A stretch of DNA of 64,000 bases, from contig NZ_JBHULZ010000023.1 of NCBI RefSeq assembly GCF_042684705.1, forward strand, positions 310,001 through 374,000. Direction: 5' to 3'. This document shows, piece by piece, positions 1 to 9,500 of the stretch. The DNA comes from Mesonia sediminis. GTDB taxonomy: Bacteria > Bacteroidota > Bacteroidia > Flavobacteriales > Flavobacteriaceae. Position 1 is the stretch's first letter; every line of letters starts with the position of its first letter. The notes beneath the pieces were generated by a model. It did no database searches. It saw nothing but the letters and a program-made list of their open reading frames with translations, and was not told where the DNA came from. The translations under genes were made by a program, and so were the position numbers.

Positions 1-521
1 TCTGGACGTTTTATTTCTTTATTATTTTCTGCAACTTCTTTTTCTAAAGCACTTAATTTATCCTCCAAATATTCTCTGTTGGGAATTTCGTGACTTTGAT
101 TAGATACAATTGCGCCCATTTGACTGCCCTTAGGTCTTGAATAAAAATAAGCATCAGATTCTTTTGCATCTACCTTTTCGGCTAAGCCTTTAATAATCAC
201 TTGACGTTCAGCTTGAGGCCAGAAGAAACTAAGGTTTACCTTATTGTTTTTAGCTATAGCTTGCCCCTTGTCACTATTGTAATTGGTGTAAAAAATAAAA
301 CCATCTTTAGAGAAAGATTTTAGCAAAACAATTCTAGATTTCGGGAAACCGTCGGTTTCTATGGTTGTTAAGTTAACCGCATTCACTTCGTCTGCTAAAT
401 CATTTTCATCAATTTCTTTGAACCACTCCGTAAAGAGCATCATAGGATCCTTATTTTCTTTATCGAGATCTAAAGAAAATTTTTCATAAGATTTTCGGTA
501 GTCGTGTAGTTTATTTTCCAT
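1..521 (-). CDS. pdxH: Pyridoxamine/pyridoxine 5'-phosphate oxidase (3' end outside window)
   Basis: I translated this by hand from the window edge. The product begins MENKLHDYRKSYEKF and reads in frame to base 1, giving about 173 residues of a family normally near 215. The C-terminal substrate- and FMN-binding part therefore lies outside. PdxH oxidises pyridoxamine or pyridoxine 5'-phosphate to pyridoxal 5'-phosphate with FMN in the cytoplasm. Visible family features are the FPKSRIVLLKSF strand, the FYTNYNSDKG segment, the FFWPQAERQV strand and YFYSRPKGSQMGA, all typical of the split-barrel flavin-binding fold. The ATG at 519-521 is 39 bases after the rnz stop on the same strand, so it may be the last gene of the pyrR-pyrB-rnz run or have its own weak promoter (TAATCTTG at 533-540). 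Confidence 0.9.
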   Translation of the reverse strand, partial: MENKLHDYRKSYEKFSLDLDKENKDPMMLFTEWFKEIDENDLADEVNAVNLTTIETDGFPKSRIVLLKSFSKDGFIFYTNYNSDKGQAIAKNNKVNLSFFWPQAERQVIIKGLAEKVDAKESDAYFYSRPKGSQMGAIVSNQSHEIPNREYLEDKLSALEKEVAENNKEIKRP

Positions 522-560
522 ACTGCAATTTACAAGATTATCAGTTAAGGAAAAACAAAT

Positions 561-1469
561 TTAATCAAAAGTAATAGTTAGACCATCTTGAGCACAAATC
601 ACATTCTCAAAAAACTCCTGCGCTTCAATTTTAAAATTATTAATGTCATCATAGCGGGTAGAATAATGCCCTAGAATCAATTGTTGAACCTGTGCCTTTT
701 TGGCGATTATGGCTGCTTGTTTGGCCGTAGAATGCATTGTAGAAGCACAAAGATGGGCGTGGCTTTCTAGAAAAGTTGCTTCGTGGTATAAAGCGGTTGC
801 ATTTTTTATTTGTTCAACTATTATAGGGTAGTATGCCGTATCACTGCAAAATGCATAACTTTTTGTAGGTTTAGGTGGTGCGGTTAATTTTTCATTGGGA
901 ATTAAATCGCCATTTTCAAGAAGTATATCTTTGCCTTTTACGATACTTTTATAATAGGCTTTATCTATTTCATAATTTAAAACCTCATTCATCAGAAGCT
1001 TTCGATCGCCCGGCTTTTCTTTAAATAAGAAACCGTTAGTATAAACACGATGATTTAGAGGTATAGTCTCAACAATTACTTTATCATCTTCTAAAAGTAC
1101 CTGAGGCTGATTGGATTCAAGCTCATGAAAATACAGATTATAACAAGTCCAAGTTTTTGAATATTTTAATTGAAGAACAATTATTTCTTTAATTCCTTTA
1201 GGGCCATATATATGTAAATCTGTTTTTCGGCCCAATAAATTAAAGGTAGAAATAAGTCCTACCAAACCAAAAAAATGGTCTCCGTGAAGGTGAGATATAA
1301 ATATATGTTTTATGCGTGAAAATTTGACTTTGTTTCTTCTTAGCTGCACTTGAGTACCCTCACCACAATCAATTAAAAATAAGTGATTTTTGATTTGCAA
1401 AACCTGTGATGTGGTATGATTAAAAGTTCTTGGGGTTGCCGAATAACAACCCAGTACAGTAAGCTGCAT
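561..1469 (-). CDS. rnz: Ribonuclease Z
   Basis: A 302-residue metallo-beta-lactamase-fold endonuclease of the RNase Z/ElaC type, which trims the 3' trailer of pre-tRNAs. The zinc motif HLHGDH is at residues 60-65. Further metal ligands are visible as NHR near residue 138, a CSDTAYY segment (Asp ligand) and a late GHYSTRY histidine. Length matches the roughly 300-residue short form. The N-terminus MQLTVLGCYSATPR is the normal family start, so the ATG at 1467-1469 is well supported. It lies 10 bases downstream of the small ORF after pyrB, and the pair is probably co-transcribed. Cytoplasmic. Confidence 0.95.
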   Translation of the reverse strand: MQLTVLGCYSATPRTFNHTTSQVLQIKNHLFLIDCGEGTQVQLRRNKVKFSRIKHIFISHLHGDHFFGLVGLISTFNLLGRKTDLHIYGPKGIKEIIVLQLKYSKTWTCYNLYFHELESNQPQVLLEDDKVIVETIPLNHRVYTNGFLFKEKPGDRKLLMNEVLNYEIDKAYYKSIVKGKDILLENGDLIPNEKLTAPPKPTKSYAFCSDTAYYPIIVEQIKNATALYHEATFLESHAHLCASTMHSTAKQAAIIAKKAQVQQLILGHYSTRYDDINNFKIEAQEFFENVICAQDGLTITFD

Positions 1470-1479
1470 AAACAGTATA

Positions 1480-1818
1480 TTAAAATGCGTCTAGATCACG
1501 TTCTATTTCTTCCATTTGAATGACATCCTCAGCTTCTTTTAAGGTTGGAACAACTATTAATTCCTCTGGCACCCGATCAATCATTATCGTATCATTTACT
1601 ATAACAAAAGAGCATTTTTGTTTTCTGTGTTGATTGGATATACTTAAGAATAAAAGTAATTCTTCAAGCTCTAAGGTTCCGTACTTTAGAATATCAACAA
1701 CCAAGTTCTTATTGCTAAAATCTTTGGGTATGCAATTCTTCAGGTAACTTACAAAAGACTTGATATCATTTTTTTCATCTCGCAACAAGGAATAGTTCTC
1801 TTTATTTTCTATAATCAT
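1480..1818 (-). CDS. Small conserved protein between pyrB and rnz (STAS-like fold possible)
   Basis: A 112-residue soluble protein with no signal peptide or membrane segment. The pattern (LVVDILKYGTLELEELLLFL, then SFVIVNDTI, then a C-terminal acidic helix with EDVIQMEEIERDL) alternates hydrophobic strands and helices and resembles a STAS-type alpha/beta domain. That is an inference from pattern only. From memory, short proteins of this type sit next to rnz in other flavobacteria and are sometimes labelled ribonuclease Z by association; it has no metallo-beta-lactamase motif and is not a nuclease. Its ATG overlaps the pyrB stop by 4 bases (1815-1818), showing translational coupling. Function unknown. 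Confidence 0.8.
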   Translation of the reverse strand: MIIENKENYSLLRDEKNDIKSFVSYLKNCIPKDFSNKNLVVDILKYGTLELEELLLFLSISNQHRKQKCSFVIVNDTIMIDRVPEELIVVPTLKEAEDVIQMEEIERDLDAF

Positions 1819-2747
1819 AATTGTTTTATTTTAGCTGCCAATAAATAAATTACTGCCATTCTAACGGCCACCCCATTTTCAACTTGGTCAAGGATAATAG
1901 CCTGATCAGAATCAGCCAATTCACTAGATAATTCTACCCCTCTATTTATGGGTCCTGGATGCATAATCACCAGTTCTTTATTTAGCTTTTCCAGTCGCTT
2001 TTTTGTAAGACCGTATTGTTTTACATACTCCTTGGTACTCGGAAAATAATTAACGTCCATACGTTCATTTTGGACTCTCAACATATTAGCCACATCACAC
2101 CCAGCCAAAGCCTTATCTAGATTTGTTTCAACTTTTACACCTAGTTTATGTAAGTGCTTCGGAATTAGCGTTTTTGGCCCACAAACCATTACCTCTGCTC
2201 CCATTTTTTTTAGCGCGTAGATATTACTTAAAGCAACTCGGCTATGAAGTATATCCCCAACAATCAGTACTCTTTTGCCGGCAATATCACCCAGTTCCTC
2301 TTGTATTGAAAAGGCATCTAATAAGGCTTGTGTAGGGTGTTCATGAGCGCCATCTCCAGCATTAATAATACTGGCGTCTACTTGCTTTGAAAGAAAGATA
2401 CCGGCTCCAGGGTTAGGGTGACGCATAACCACCATATCCACTTTCATTGCTAAAATATTATTTACAGTATCTACTAGGGTTTCTCCCTTTTTAACCGACG
2501 AAGAAGCTGCCGAAAAGTTAACTACATCTGCACTTAACCGCTTCTCTGCTAATTCAAACGACAGTCTTGTTCTCGTACTGTTTTCAAAAAACAAATTAGC
2601 AATTGTAACATCTCTTAGAGAAGGGACTTTTTTTATCGGCCTATTAATTACCTCTTTAAAATGCTTAGCCGTTTTAAATATTAACGCTATATCTTCCTTC
2701 TTTAGGTATTTAATACCCAATAAGTGATTTACACTAAGCTCACTCAT
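1815..2747 (-). CDS. pyrB: Aspartate carbamoyltransferase catalytic chain
   Basis: A 310-residue enzyme that condenses carbamoyl phosphate with L-aspartate to N-carbamoyl aspartate, the committed step of pyrimidine synthesis. The carbamoyl-phosphate loop FENSTRTRLSFELA, the HPTQALLDAF segment and the C-terminal MHPGPINRGVE motif are all intact. Length matches the stand-alone bacterial catalytic chain, and no pyrI regulatory chain is nearby. It overlaps pyrR upstream by 4 bases (2744-2747) and the small ORF downstream by 4 bases, so all three form a tightly coupled operon. Control probably comes through PyrR rather than an allosteric subunit. Cytoplasmic. Confidence 0.97.
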   Translation of the reverse strand: MSELSVNHLLGIKYLKKEDIALIFKTAKHFKEVINRPIKKVPSLRDVTIANLFFENSTRTRLSFELAEKRLSADVVNFSAASSSVKKGETLVDTVNNILAMKVDMVVMRHPNPGAGIFLSKQVDASIINAGDGAHEHPTQALLDAFSIQEELGDIAGKRVLIVGDILHSRVALSNIYALKKMGAEVMVCGPKTLIPKHLHKLGVKVETNLDKALAGCDVANMLRVQNERMDVNYFPSTKEYVKQYGLTKKRLEKLNKELVIMHPGPINRGVELSSELADSDQAIILDQVENGVAVRMAVIYLLAAKIKQL

Positions 2748-3289
2748 ATTTTATTTTTTACTATATATACACTATCCTCTCCACTATTCTCTTTCCAATT
2801 TACCTCAACACGCTCTTGATTTATGGCATCTACTTGAACTCCGTTATAATCTGGCTGAATGGGTAAGTGCCTACTAAATCGTCTATCAATAAGAGTAAGA
2901 AGTTCTATTTCTTTTGGTCTACCAAAAGATTGAATGGCCGTTAGAGCTGCACGAATACTTCTTCCTGTATATAAAACATCATCAATAAAAATGACATTTT
3001 TATCTTCGACCAAAAAATCTATATGCGTTTTATTCGCTTCTAGGGTTTTTACCCCTCTCCTAAAATCATCCCGGTAAAAAGTAATATCTAATTGTCCCAA
3101 TTTTAAAGCTTCAACTTTATAATTTTCTTTTAAAATTGCAGCAATACGCTCGGCTAAATAAATCCCTCTGGGTTGAATCCCGATAAGCACACAGTCATCA
3201 AATTTCGCATGTTTTTCGAGTAACTGACAAGCTAAACGCTGTAGGATTATTTCAATTTCTTTAGCATTTAAAAGAATTCTTTGACTCAT
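2744..3289 (-). CDS. pyrR: Bifunctional pyr regulator / uracil phosphoribosyltransferase
   Basis: A 181-residue type I phosphoribosyltransferase. The PRPP-binding motif FIDDVLYTGRSIRAAL is intact, as is the GIQPRGIYLAERIA loop near residue 42. PyrR in other bacteria binds pyr mRNA and couples pyrimidine levels to attenuation, with weak uracil phosphoribosyltransferase activity. Its place as first gene before pyrB supports that name. I found no obvious anti-terminator or terminator pair in the short leader, so RNA-binding control here is inferred from the family. A -7 box (TACATTTG, minus strand 3316-3323) lies about 27 bases before the ATG. Confidence 0.93.
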   Translation of the reverse strand: MSQRILLNAKEIEIILQRLACQLLEKHAKFDDCVLIGIQPRGIYLAERIAAILKENYKVEALKLGQLDITFYRDDFRRGVKTLEANKTHIDFLVEDKNVIFIDDVLYTGRSIRAALTAIQSFGRPKEIELLTLIDRRFSRHLPIQPDYNGVQVDAINQERVEVNWKENSGEDSVYIVKNKI

Positions 3290-3315
3290 GGGTTTAATTA
3301 ATCTTATAACAAAAG

Positions 3316-3323
3316 CAAATGTA
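3316..3323 (-). promoter_or_regulatory. Putative -7 promoter box for pyrR operon
   Basis: On the minus strand this reads TACATTTG, a perfect match to the Bacteroidota -7 consensus TAnnTTTG. It is about 27 bases upstream of the pyrR ATG, with a predicted start site near 3309. No convincing -33 TTTG was found at the expected distance. Confidence 0.45.
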
Positions 3324-3447
3324 GTTAAATTTATTTTTTAGATTAACTCCTACCGTTCACAAAATTAAATTATCTAACCTTATGTAATTGTGAAAATCTC
3401 TGTTAATAAATACTTCTGCTATCTCGAGTTTAATTAATAGAATAAGA

Positions 3448-3455
3448 TATATTTG
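3448..3455 (+). promoter_or_regulatory. Putative -7 promoter box for dnaN
   Basis: TATATTTG matches TAnnTTTG exactly and ends 31 bases before the preferred dnaN ATG at 3487. The -33 region is only approximate (TTTA at 3429-3432 is too close). It lies in the divergent gap between pyrR and dnaN. Confidence 0.45.
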
Positions 3456-3486
3456 TAATAGATAAATCTTTTGAATGATTGAAAAT

Positions 3487-4602
3487 ATGAAATTTATAGT
3501 CTCTAGTTCTTACCTATTAAAACAATTACAAGTTTTAGGTGGTGTAATAAACAACAATAATACTTTACCGATTTTAGATAATTTTTTATTTGAGCTTAAT
3601 CAATCTGAGCTTGTAGTATCGGCTTCAGATTTAGAAACTACTATGTCTGCCAAACTTGAAGTAGATTCTAATGCCGAAGGAAAAATAGCTATACCAGCTA
3701 AACTATTATTGGATACACTAAAAACTTTTCCTGAACAGCCACTTACTTTCGTAGCAGAAAACAATACGTTAGAGCTGAGTTCTAGCCACGGTAAATATGC
3801 CTTGGCTTATGCCGATGGAGATGAATTTCCAAAAGCTGTAGAACTAGATCAACCTAATAGTACCAAGGTTCCGGCAGAAGTATTGGCAACAGCTATAAGT
3901 AAAACTTTATTTGCCTCTGGCAACGATGATTTAAGACCTGTAATGAGTGGAGTTTATTTTCAGTTTTCACCAGAAGGCCTAACTTTTGTAGCTACAGATG
4001 CGCATAAATTAGTTAAATATACGAGAGAAGATGTATCTGCACAAACAGAATCATCTTACATTATGCCTAAAAAACCATTAAATCTACTTAAAAGTATATT
4101 AGGTAACAGTGACAGCAATGTGTTATTATCATATGACGAATCAAATGCCAGATTTATTATAGAGGAAACTGAATTGGTCTGCCGCTTAATCGATGGTAAA
4201 TATCCAAACTATGAAGCGGTAATACCTAAAGAAAACCCAAACAAACTAATAATAGATCGTGTTCAATTTCTGAATTCGGTTAAACGGGTTTCAATATTCT
4301 CCAATAAAACAACGCATCAAGTAAAGCTTAAAATTGCTGGTGCAGAATTAAACATATCTGCAGAAGATGTTGATTACAGCAATAAAGCAGAAGAAAGACT
4401 TACTTGTGATTATCAGGGAGATGATATGCAAATTGGATTTAACTCAAGATTTCTAACAGAGATGTTGAATAATTTAAATGCTAAAGAAGTGATGTTAGAA
4501 ATGAGTCTTCCTAATAGAGCAGGAATTCTTACCCCAAAAGATGGTCTTGAGGAGGGTGAGCATGTAACCATGCTTGTAATGCCAGTAATGCTCAACAGCT
4601 AA
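3487..4602 (+). CDS. dnaN: DNA polymerase III sliding clamp (beta subunit)
   Basis: A 371-residue beta clamp that rings DNA and tethers DNA polymerase III and other repair and replication factors. Three repeated clamp domains are visible by length and spacing, with the LPILDNFLFEL strand in domain I, PVMSGVYFQF in domain II and the C-terminal MLVMPVML ending that closes clamp proteins. An upstream ATG at 3475 would add MIEN. I prefer 3487 because the family begins MKFIVSS and the -7 box at 3448-3455 leaves a sensible leader. It is not next to dnaA, which lies about 46 kb away in this window. A strong terminator follows, so it is probably a single-gene transcript. Confidence 0.96.
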   Translation: MKFIVSSSYLLKQLQVLGGVINNNNTLPILDNFLFELNQSELVVSASDLETTMSAKLEVDSNAEGKIAIPAKLLLDTLKTFPEQPLTFVAENNTLELSSSHGKYALAYADGDEFPKAVELDQPNSTKVPAEVLATAISKTLFASGNDDLRPVMSGVYFQFSPEGLTFVATDAHKLVKYTREDVSAQTESSYIMPKKPLNLLKSILGNSDSNVLLSYDESNARFIIEETELVCRLIDGKYPNYEAVIPKENPNKLIIDRVQFLNSVKRVSIFSNKTTHQVKLKIAGAELNISAEDVDYSNKAEERLTCDYQGDDMQIGFNSRFLTEMLNNLNAKEVMLEMSLPNRAGILTPKDGLEEGEHVTMLVMPVMLNS

Positions 4603-4627
4603 GCAATATTATCTCATAAAAATTAGT

Positions 4628-4656
4628 AAAGGCAATGAAATTCATTGCCTTTTTTT
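4628..4656 (+). terminator. Rho-independent terminator after dnaN
   Basis: The hairpin AAGGCAATGAA / TTCATTGCCTT has almost no loop and is followed by a run of seven or more T residues. It lies 26 bases after the dnaN stop. Confidence 0.9.
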
Positions 4657-4684
4657 GCGTTAAATTTATACTAAACAAGTCGTT

Positions 4685-4692
4685 TAAATTTG
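4685..4692 (+). promoter_or_regulatory. Putative -7 box for the small conserved gene at 4732
   Basis: TAAATTTG matches TAnnTTTG exactly. The predicted start site near 4699 gives a leader of about 33 bases to the ATG at 4732. It follows directly on the dnaN terminator, as expected for an independent transcription unit. Confidence 0.45.
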
Positions 4693-4731
4693 AATTCTTT
4701 GAGCATTATACTAAATTCAAACAAAAAAATT

Positions 4732-5025
4732 ATGGAATATAAAACTTTATCACAAGCGATGAATCAATTAAAAGAAAAAGGGTATACTTATGATTTTAAT
4801 TTATTGGATGAGCACATAGAAAACAAAAAAGACAAAGAAAGTTATAAACCAAATGAGTTTGAAATAGACAAGGTATATAGATTTGAAGGGATGTCTAATC
4901 CTTCAGATAATTCTATTCTTTACGCTATTACAACCAAAAATGGCAAAAAGGGATTATTGACAGATGCCTATGGCACCTATAGCGGGCAAATCTCTGAAGA
5001 ACTCCTGAATAAATTAAAACGATAA
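4732..5025 (+). CDS. Small conserved flavobacterial protein, function unknown
   Basis: A 97-residue soluble protein starting MEYKTLSQAMNQLKEKGY. The frame is open further upstream to a TTG at 4690, but that codon sits inside the predicted -7 box, so the ATG at 4732 is the better start. Visible features are an N-terminal helix, a central EVDKVYRFEG-like segment (here FEIDKVYRFEG), and a glycine-containing tail LLTDAYGTYSG. From memory, homologues in Flavobacteriaceae are often labelled phosphoribosylpyrophosphate synthetase, but it is far too short and has no PRPP-synthase motif. I would not transfer that name. It precedes dps, which has its own promoter. Confidence 0.8.
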   Translation: MEYKTLSQAMNQLKEKGYTYDFNLLDEHIENKKDKESYKPNEFEIDKVYRFEGMSNPSDNSILYAITTKNGKKGLLTDAYGTYSGQISEELLNKLKR

Positions 5026-5077
5026 AGAGATAAGTTAATTTTATATTAAATTGATCTACAATCATTTTTATTTATAG

Positions 5078-5085
5078 TATTTTTG
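5078..5085 (+). promoter_or_regulatory. Putative -7 box for dps
   Basis: TATTTTTG fits TAnnTTTG and ends 21 bases before the chosen dps ATG. A TTG at 5051-5053 is a little far upstream to be a standard -33 element. Confidence 0.4.
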
Positions 5086-5106
5086 TTTAAAATTAAAAAA
5101 GAAAAT

Positions 5107-5604
5107 ATGAGTTATTTAAATCTAAACAACGAAAAAACAAGTAAAACAGTTAAACAATTGGATGTTTTGCTGGCCGATTACCATATGTATTACCAGAAAC
5201 TAAGAAACTTTCATTGGAATATTGTAGGTACTAGTTTTTTCTATTTGCACGAGCAATTTGAAGAAATGTATAACGATGCAAAAGAAAAAATTGATGAAAT
5301 TGCAGAACGTATTTTAACCCTAAGATATCAACCCTCAAGTAACTATTCAGAATACTTAGACTTGTCAAACATTAAAGAATCGACTTCTAAAAAGACTGAT
5401 AAAGCTATGGTAAAAGAACTTTTAGAGGATCATAGCAAAATTTTAAAGCAAATGCGTTTGGTGGTTGAAAAAGCAGATGACGCCGAGGATGAAGGAACAA
5501 TTGATATGATTGGAGCATATATAGGTGAATTAGAAAAAACCAGTTGGATGCTAGATGCTTGGTCAATGAAAACCGAAGATACCCACAAAGCTATTGACGC
5601 ATAA
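5107..5604 (+). CDS. dps: Dps-type DNA-binding ferritin-like protein
   Basis: A 165-residue member of the Dps family, which forms dodecamers that oxidise and store iron with hydrogen peroxide and shield DNA during starvation and stress. The ferroxidase-type signature is present: RNFHWNIVG near residue 40, then EQFEEMYNDAKEKIDEIAERI carrying the conserved Asp and Glu ligands. The four-helix-bundle length is normal. A longer frame from a TTG at 5083 overlaps the predicted -7 box and is less likely. It is followed 11 bases later by the MscS-type channel, so the two are probably one stress-related transcript. Cytoplasmic and nucleoid-associated. Confidence 0.93.
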   Translation: MSYLNLNNEKTSKTVKQLDVLLADYHMYYQKLRNFHWNIVGTSFFYLHEQFEEMYNDAKEKIDEIAERILTLRYQPSSNYSEYLDLSNIKESTSKKTDKAMVKELLEDHSKILKQMRLVVEKADDAEDEGTIDMIGAYIGELEKTSWMLDAWSMKTEDTHKAIDA

Positions 5605-5615
5605 TTGCACACTAA

Positions 5616-6524
5616 ATGAAAGAAGAAGATTCAATTTTTAACATCACAGATGCCGTAGCCGATTTATGGAATAAATTAGGTAGTTGGTTAGATGCTTTAA
5701 TACTAAAATTGCCAAATATTATTTTGGCAATTTTAGTATTAATCCTATTTTATTTATTGGCAAAATATAGCGTTAAACTAATTAGACGACTGTTAGAGCA
5801 TAAAAACGTAGCACGCTCTATCATTAACATTTCAACAAGTGTTGTTAAAGTCATTGTAATTGCCATTGGTTTTTTCGTGGCCTTAGGCGTTTTAGATTTA
5901 AACAAAGTTTTAACCTCTGTGCTAGCTGGTGCTGGAGTGGTTGGTCTAGCCATTGGTTTAGCCCTTCAAGGCACCCTACACAATACTTTCTCTGGCGTAA
6001 TACTCAGTTTTAGGCCAGAATTAGAAGTAGGAGATTGGATTGAGTCCAATGGTTTTTCAGGTGAGGTTATAGAAGTAAATTTACGTAATGTTGTCATTAA
6101 GCAATCCGATAACAATTTGGTGGTTATACCGAATGTGAAAATTGTTGAAAATCCTTTTAAAAATTTCTCTAATACTCAAAGATCACGTGTTTCACTCTCT
6201 TGCGGAGTAGGTTATGAATCTGATCTCGAAGTTGTTGAGAAAATCGCTAAATCGACAATTTCTGAATTATTTAATCAAGAAAATCTAGAAGAAGTTGAAT
6301 TGGCTTATACCGAATTTGGTGATAGTTCTATTAATTTTACCATTCGGTTTTGGGCTGAGGTTTCTAAACAGCGGGATATTCTTTTTGCTAAACACAAAGC
6401 TATTGTAGCTCTTAAGAAAGCTTTTGATGAAAATGATATCAATATCCCATTCCCTATAAGAACATTAGATTTTGGAAAGAACAAGTTTAGATCTGAAACT
6501 ATTTCTTTTCAGCAAAAAACATAA
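5616..6524 (+). CDS. MscS-family small-conductance mechanosensitive channel
   Basis: A 302-residue inner-membrane channel that opens under membrane tension to release solutes on osmotic downshock. Three hydrophobic segments lie at about residues 30-50, 74-92 and 98-128. The last is the glycine/alanine-rich pore helix (AGAGVVGLAIGLALQG), followed by the family signature FSGVILSFRPELEVGDWIE and a cytoplasmic beta/alpha domain (RNVVIKQSDNNLVVIPN). Length is close to E. coli MscS (286). It is 11 bases downstream of dps, which fits a shared general-stress role. A strong terminator follows. Confidence 0.93.
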   Translation: MKEEDSIFNITDAVADLWNKLGSWLDALILKLPNIILAILVLILFYLLAKYSVKLIRRLLEHKNVARSIINISTSVVKVIVIAIGFFVALGVLDLNKVLTSVLAGAGVVGLAIGLALQGTLHNTFSGVILSFRPELEVGDWIESNGFSGEVIEVNLRNVVIKQSDNNLVVIPNVKIVENPFKNFSNTQRSRVSLSCGVGYESDLEVVEKIAKSTISELFNQENLEEVELAYTEFGDSSINFTIRFWAEVSKQRDILFAKHKAIVALKKAFDENDINIPFPIRTLDFGKNKFRSETISFQQKT

Positions 6525-6546
6525 AATTTATTTTAATGTTAAGTCA

Positions 6547-6577
6547 AGAGTCAGGCGTTTGTGCCTGACTCTTTTTT
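6547..6577 (+). terminator. Rho-independent terminator after MscS-type gene
   Basis: A perfect 10-bp stem AGAGTCAGGC / GCCTGACTCT with a six-base loop is followed by TTTTTT. It separates the plus-strand dps-mscS unit from the convergent gene ending at 6580. The minus strand has no equivalent T-run. Confidence 0.9.
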
Positions 6578-6579
6578 AT

Positions 6580-9500
6580 TTAAAAACTAACCCCAAAACC
6601 AAAGCTAAAGCGCCAACCTTCATCTCCATGAAATAAGTTTAAAGTACCGTTTACAGCATTGGCCGAAGTAATAAAAACACCACCACCATAATCTGGATGC
6701 CACTTACTACTTTCTTCTCCATCTAACCATACTCTACCTAAATCTGCTCCGCCAAACACTCCAATCTGAAACGGCAAAAAACGTGTTCTAAATTGATTAA
6801 AACTATACCGTAAATCTGCACCGGTAACTAAAAAAGATTCTCCTGTAAAACGTTCGTTCCTATATCCTCTTAAACCATTGTCGCCACCTAATTGCGCTCC
6901 TTGATAAAACTCAAAATCATCTCCCAGTAATACTTTAGAATTTAAGTGAGTTTTTAACACAAGTTTTCTATTAGTAGAAATCGCATTGTAAAATAATATT
7001 GAAGGCTCTATTCTCCCAAAATATCTTTGAGTGTTTTTTGTGTTAATCGTAGCGCCTAGATTCAATTTAAACTCCATCCCGCGCGAAGGGTTTAAATAAT
7101 TATCATAACTCTCATAGGTATAACTTGCATCTAATTTTGCAAAGTATTTCCGTTCAAATAAATTCGGGGCGCTGAGTGAAGCTATTTCAGTTATATAACG
7201 GTTAGGCGAGTCATCCAATTCAACCGTTTCAAACCCTAAACTAGCTTCAAAAACACTACCAAAAGGAGTTCTATTTATGGCTCCCAACGCTACTTCTGTA
7301 CGGCTAATTTTAACTCTATTATAGTCATAGCTTTTGTTCTGCGTATGTTCTTGATTTCTTGTGTTGTTACCTAATCCAAAATAATTCGCCGCAAAATTGT
7401 GACTGGTAGTTCGACCTTTGGCCCATAAATTATAGTTTCCAAAGATATTCGCCCATTCTCCTCTCCCTTCTAAATCAAATCCCTTTGTAGCAAAATAATA
7501 TCCGGCTTTTAATTTGTATTGAGAAGAGTATGGGTTACGTTTAAACTTATTGATGGTATAGGTACCTTGCAGGCCTATGATTGCACCATCATCTGGGTTA
7601 TAGCCCAAGGCGGGTAATATGGTAGATGCGTTATATATACGTTTATCCTTATCAAAATTATTTATTTCATAACTATCCGTTAATCTAATTTTTGCATTTA
7701 TGGCTTCATCAAAGGTATTAGGCAAAGATTTATGATCATAAATTTTTAAATTATATTTATTATAGACCTTGTAAATATCATTATTTTGGCCTCCAATAAT
7801 TTTTAAATGAATTGGGTTTCGCCCCTTCCCATCAATTAAAAACTCATCGTCATCATCTAAACCATACACCCAAATTTCATTTGTTTCACTTTTTTTATAC
7901 ACTTTATCGCTAACCAAGTATTTTCTTGCCCCTTTTATGTTTCTGTAAATAGCAACACGAGTATCTCCATTTTTTAGTCTAGTAATATCAATATAATCAT
8001 CTTTATCTGTGGCGGTAACGATGGCCAATCTGGCTATATAATCATAATATTTAGTGGCAATTTCTGCTAAATTATCTCTTCTTTTCTTTAAGGTTTCTAG
8101 TATGTACTGAGTGGATTCGTGTTGATATATTTCTTTAGGAAGTCTTTTAAAAGCTATTTCGATGTCTTCATCTTTCAAATTTTGTTGAATAAATTTAGAT
8201 TGTTGAATCCAAGCTCCTTTTCCTTGATTTTGAATTAAAGTACGGTCTAATCCGGCTGCAGCCGAATTAAACCAAGCTAAATCTTTAATCATGGGCTCAT
8301 AAGTCCCAAATTGATTGGCAAAACCCGCTATTCCTCTAACCGTGGCAAAAAAAGCACCATCATAATTAGAAAATACTTGATCGCGATCTCGTGGTATAGG
8401 ATAAAAAACTTTATCACCATTTGGCATTTTATTTTCACCCCATCGCCATTGATCTTGGTGCCTGTCCCAATCACCTAAAAGCATATCAAACAGTCTGGCA
8501 CGTATATAGGCAGACTCGTCTAATTTATATTCTTCATCACGTCTTAGATGTTCAAACAATCCTGAACTGCTTTGAATATCTTTGTTTGGATTGTTAAATT
8601 TACCAGAGCCTAACCAATCATCTTCAGGTCTTTCAACAAGCATATATATTTCATCGCCATACTCGTCATTATAGTTCCCTAAAGCGGCTTGTTTGGGAAT
8701 GTAAAACAACTTAGGATTAGTATGAGCTACACCAATAGCTTTAGCCAGTGTAGGCACAACAAGAAATCCATAAGGATGTGCAGCCGTATAAAAATCTTCA
8801 ATAGCTTCTTGAGCTAAAGTATTTTTGAAATCATCTTTAATTTTTTTATCCTTAAAGGCGACCGTTTGTAAAAATTGAAGTGCATTCTTTTTTAATGCTC
8901 GTAAATTATAATCCCTTCCTTGTTTATCCTCCAATCGCAAAGATTTAGTCTGATGACCACCTCCTGCACGAACAACTTTTAATCCGCCGTAGAGTGTATC
9001 TAGAAAAGCAACTGGCACTTGAATCTCCTGGTAATAGAGATCTCTGTAATGATTGCCCCAAATACTGGTGAATAATTTGTTTTTTTCTTTTTCTTGGTCT
9101 GCGTTTTTATAGATTGAAGCTTTGATGAATTTTTGTTTATATTTTGTAAAATCTTTTATAAACCGATCTGGACTTTTTCTAGATGGAAAAACTTCTTTGC
9201 GATAAATTTCATTTAACTTTCCATCTTTTAAATTATAAAATCGAACAAAGGTAGAGCCGTCTTTAAAAATATCGTATACCGCCATACCTTGACCAGGATA
9301 AGCAAATTGACCTGTATTTCTTAAGTTGGCGTAAGATAATTTAGATCCAGATCCAGAAACAATTTGATGTACTCCCTCAAAAATATTATACTGTAAATTG
9401 TGTTCGTGCCCCGAAACGAAAATGACATTCTCATATTCATGAGCAATAGTAGACAAACGGTCAACCATAGATTTATAACGCTCGTTTTGAGCGTCCTGAA

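Noticed and set aside
3290..3474. Possible PyrR-controlled attenuator in the pyrR leader region
   Set aside because: I could not find competing hairpins or a terminator in the short leader, so there is no sequence support.
4690..4731. TTG start 14 codons upstream for the small protein at 4732
   Set aside because: The TTG lies within a perfect -7 promoter box and the extension shows no conserved character.
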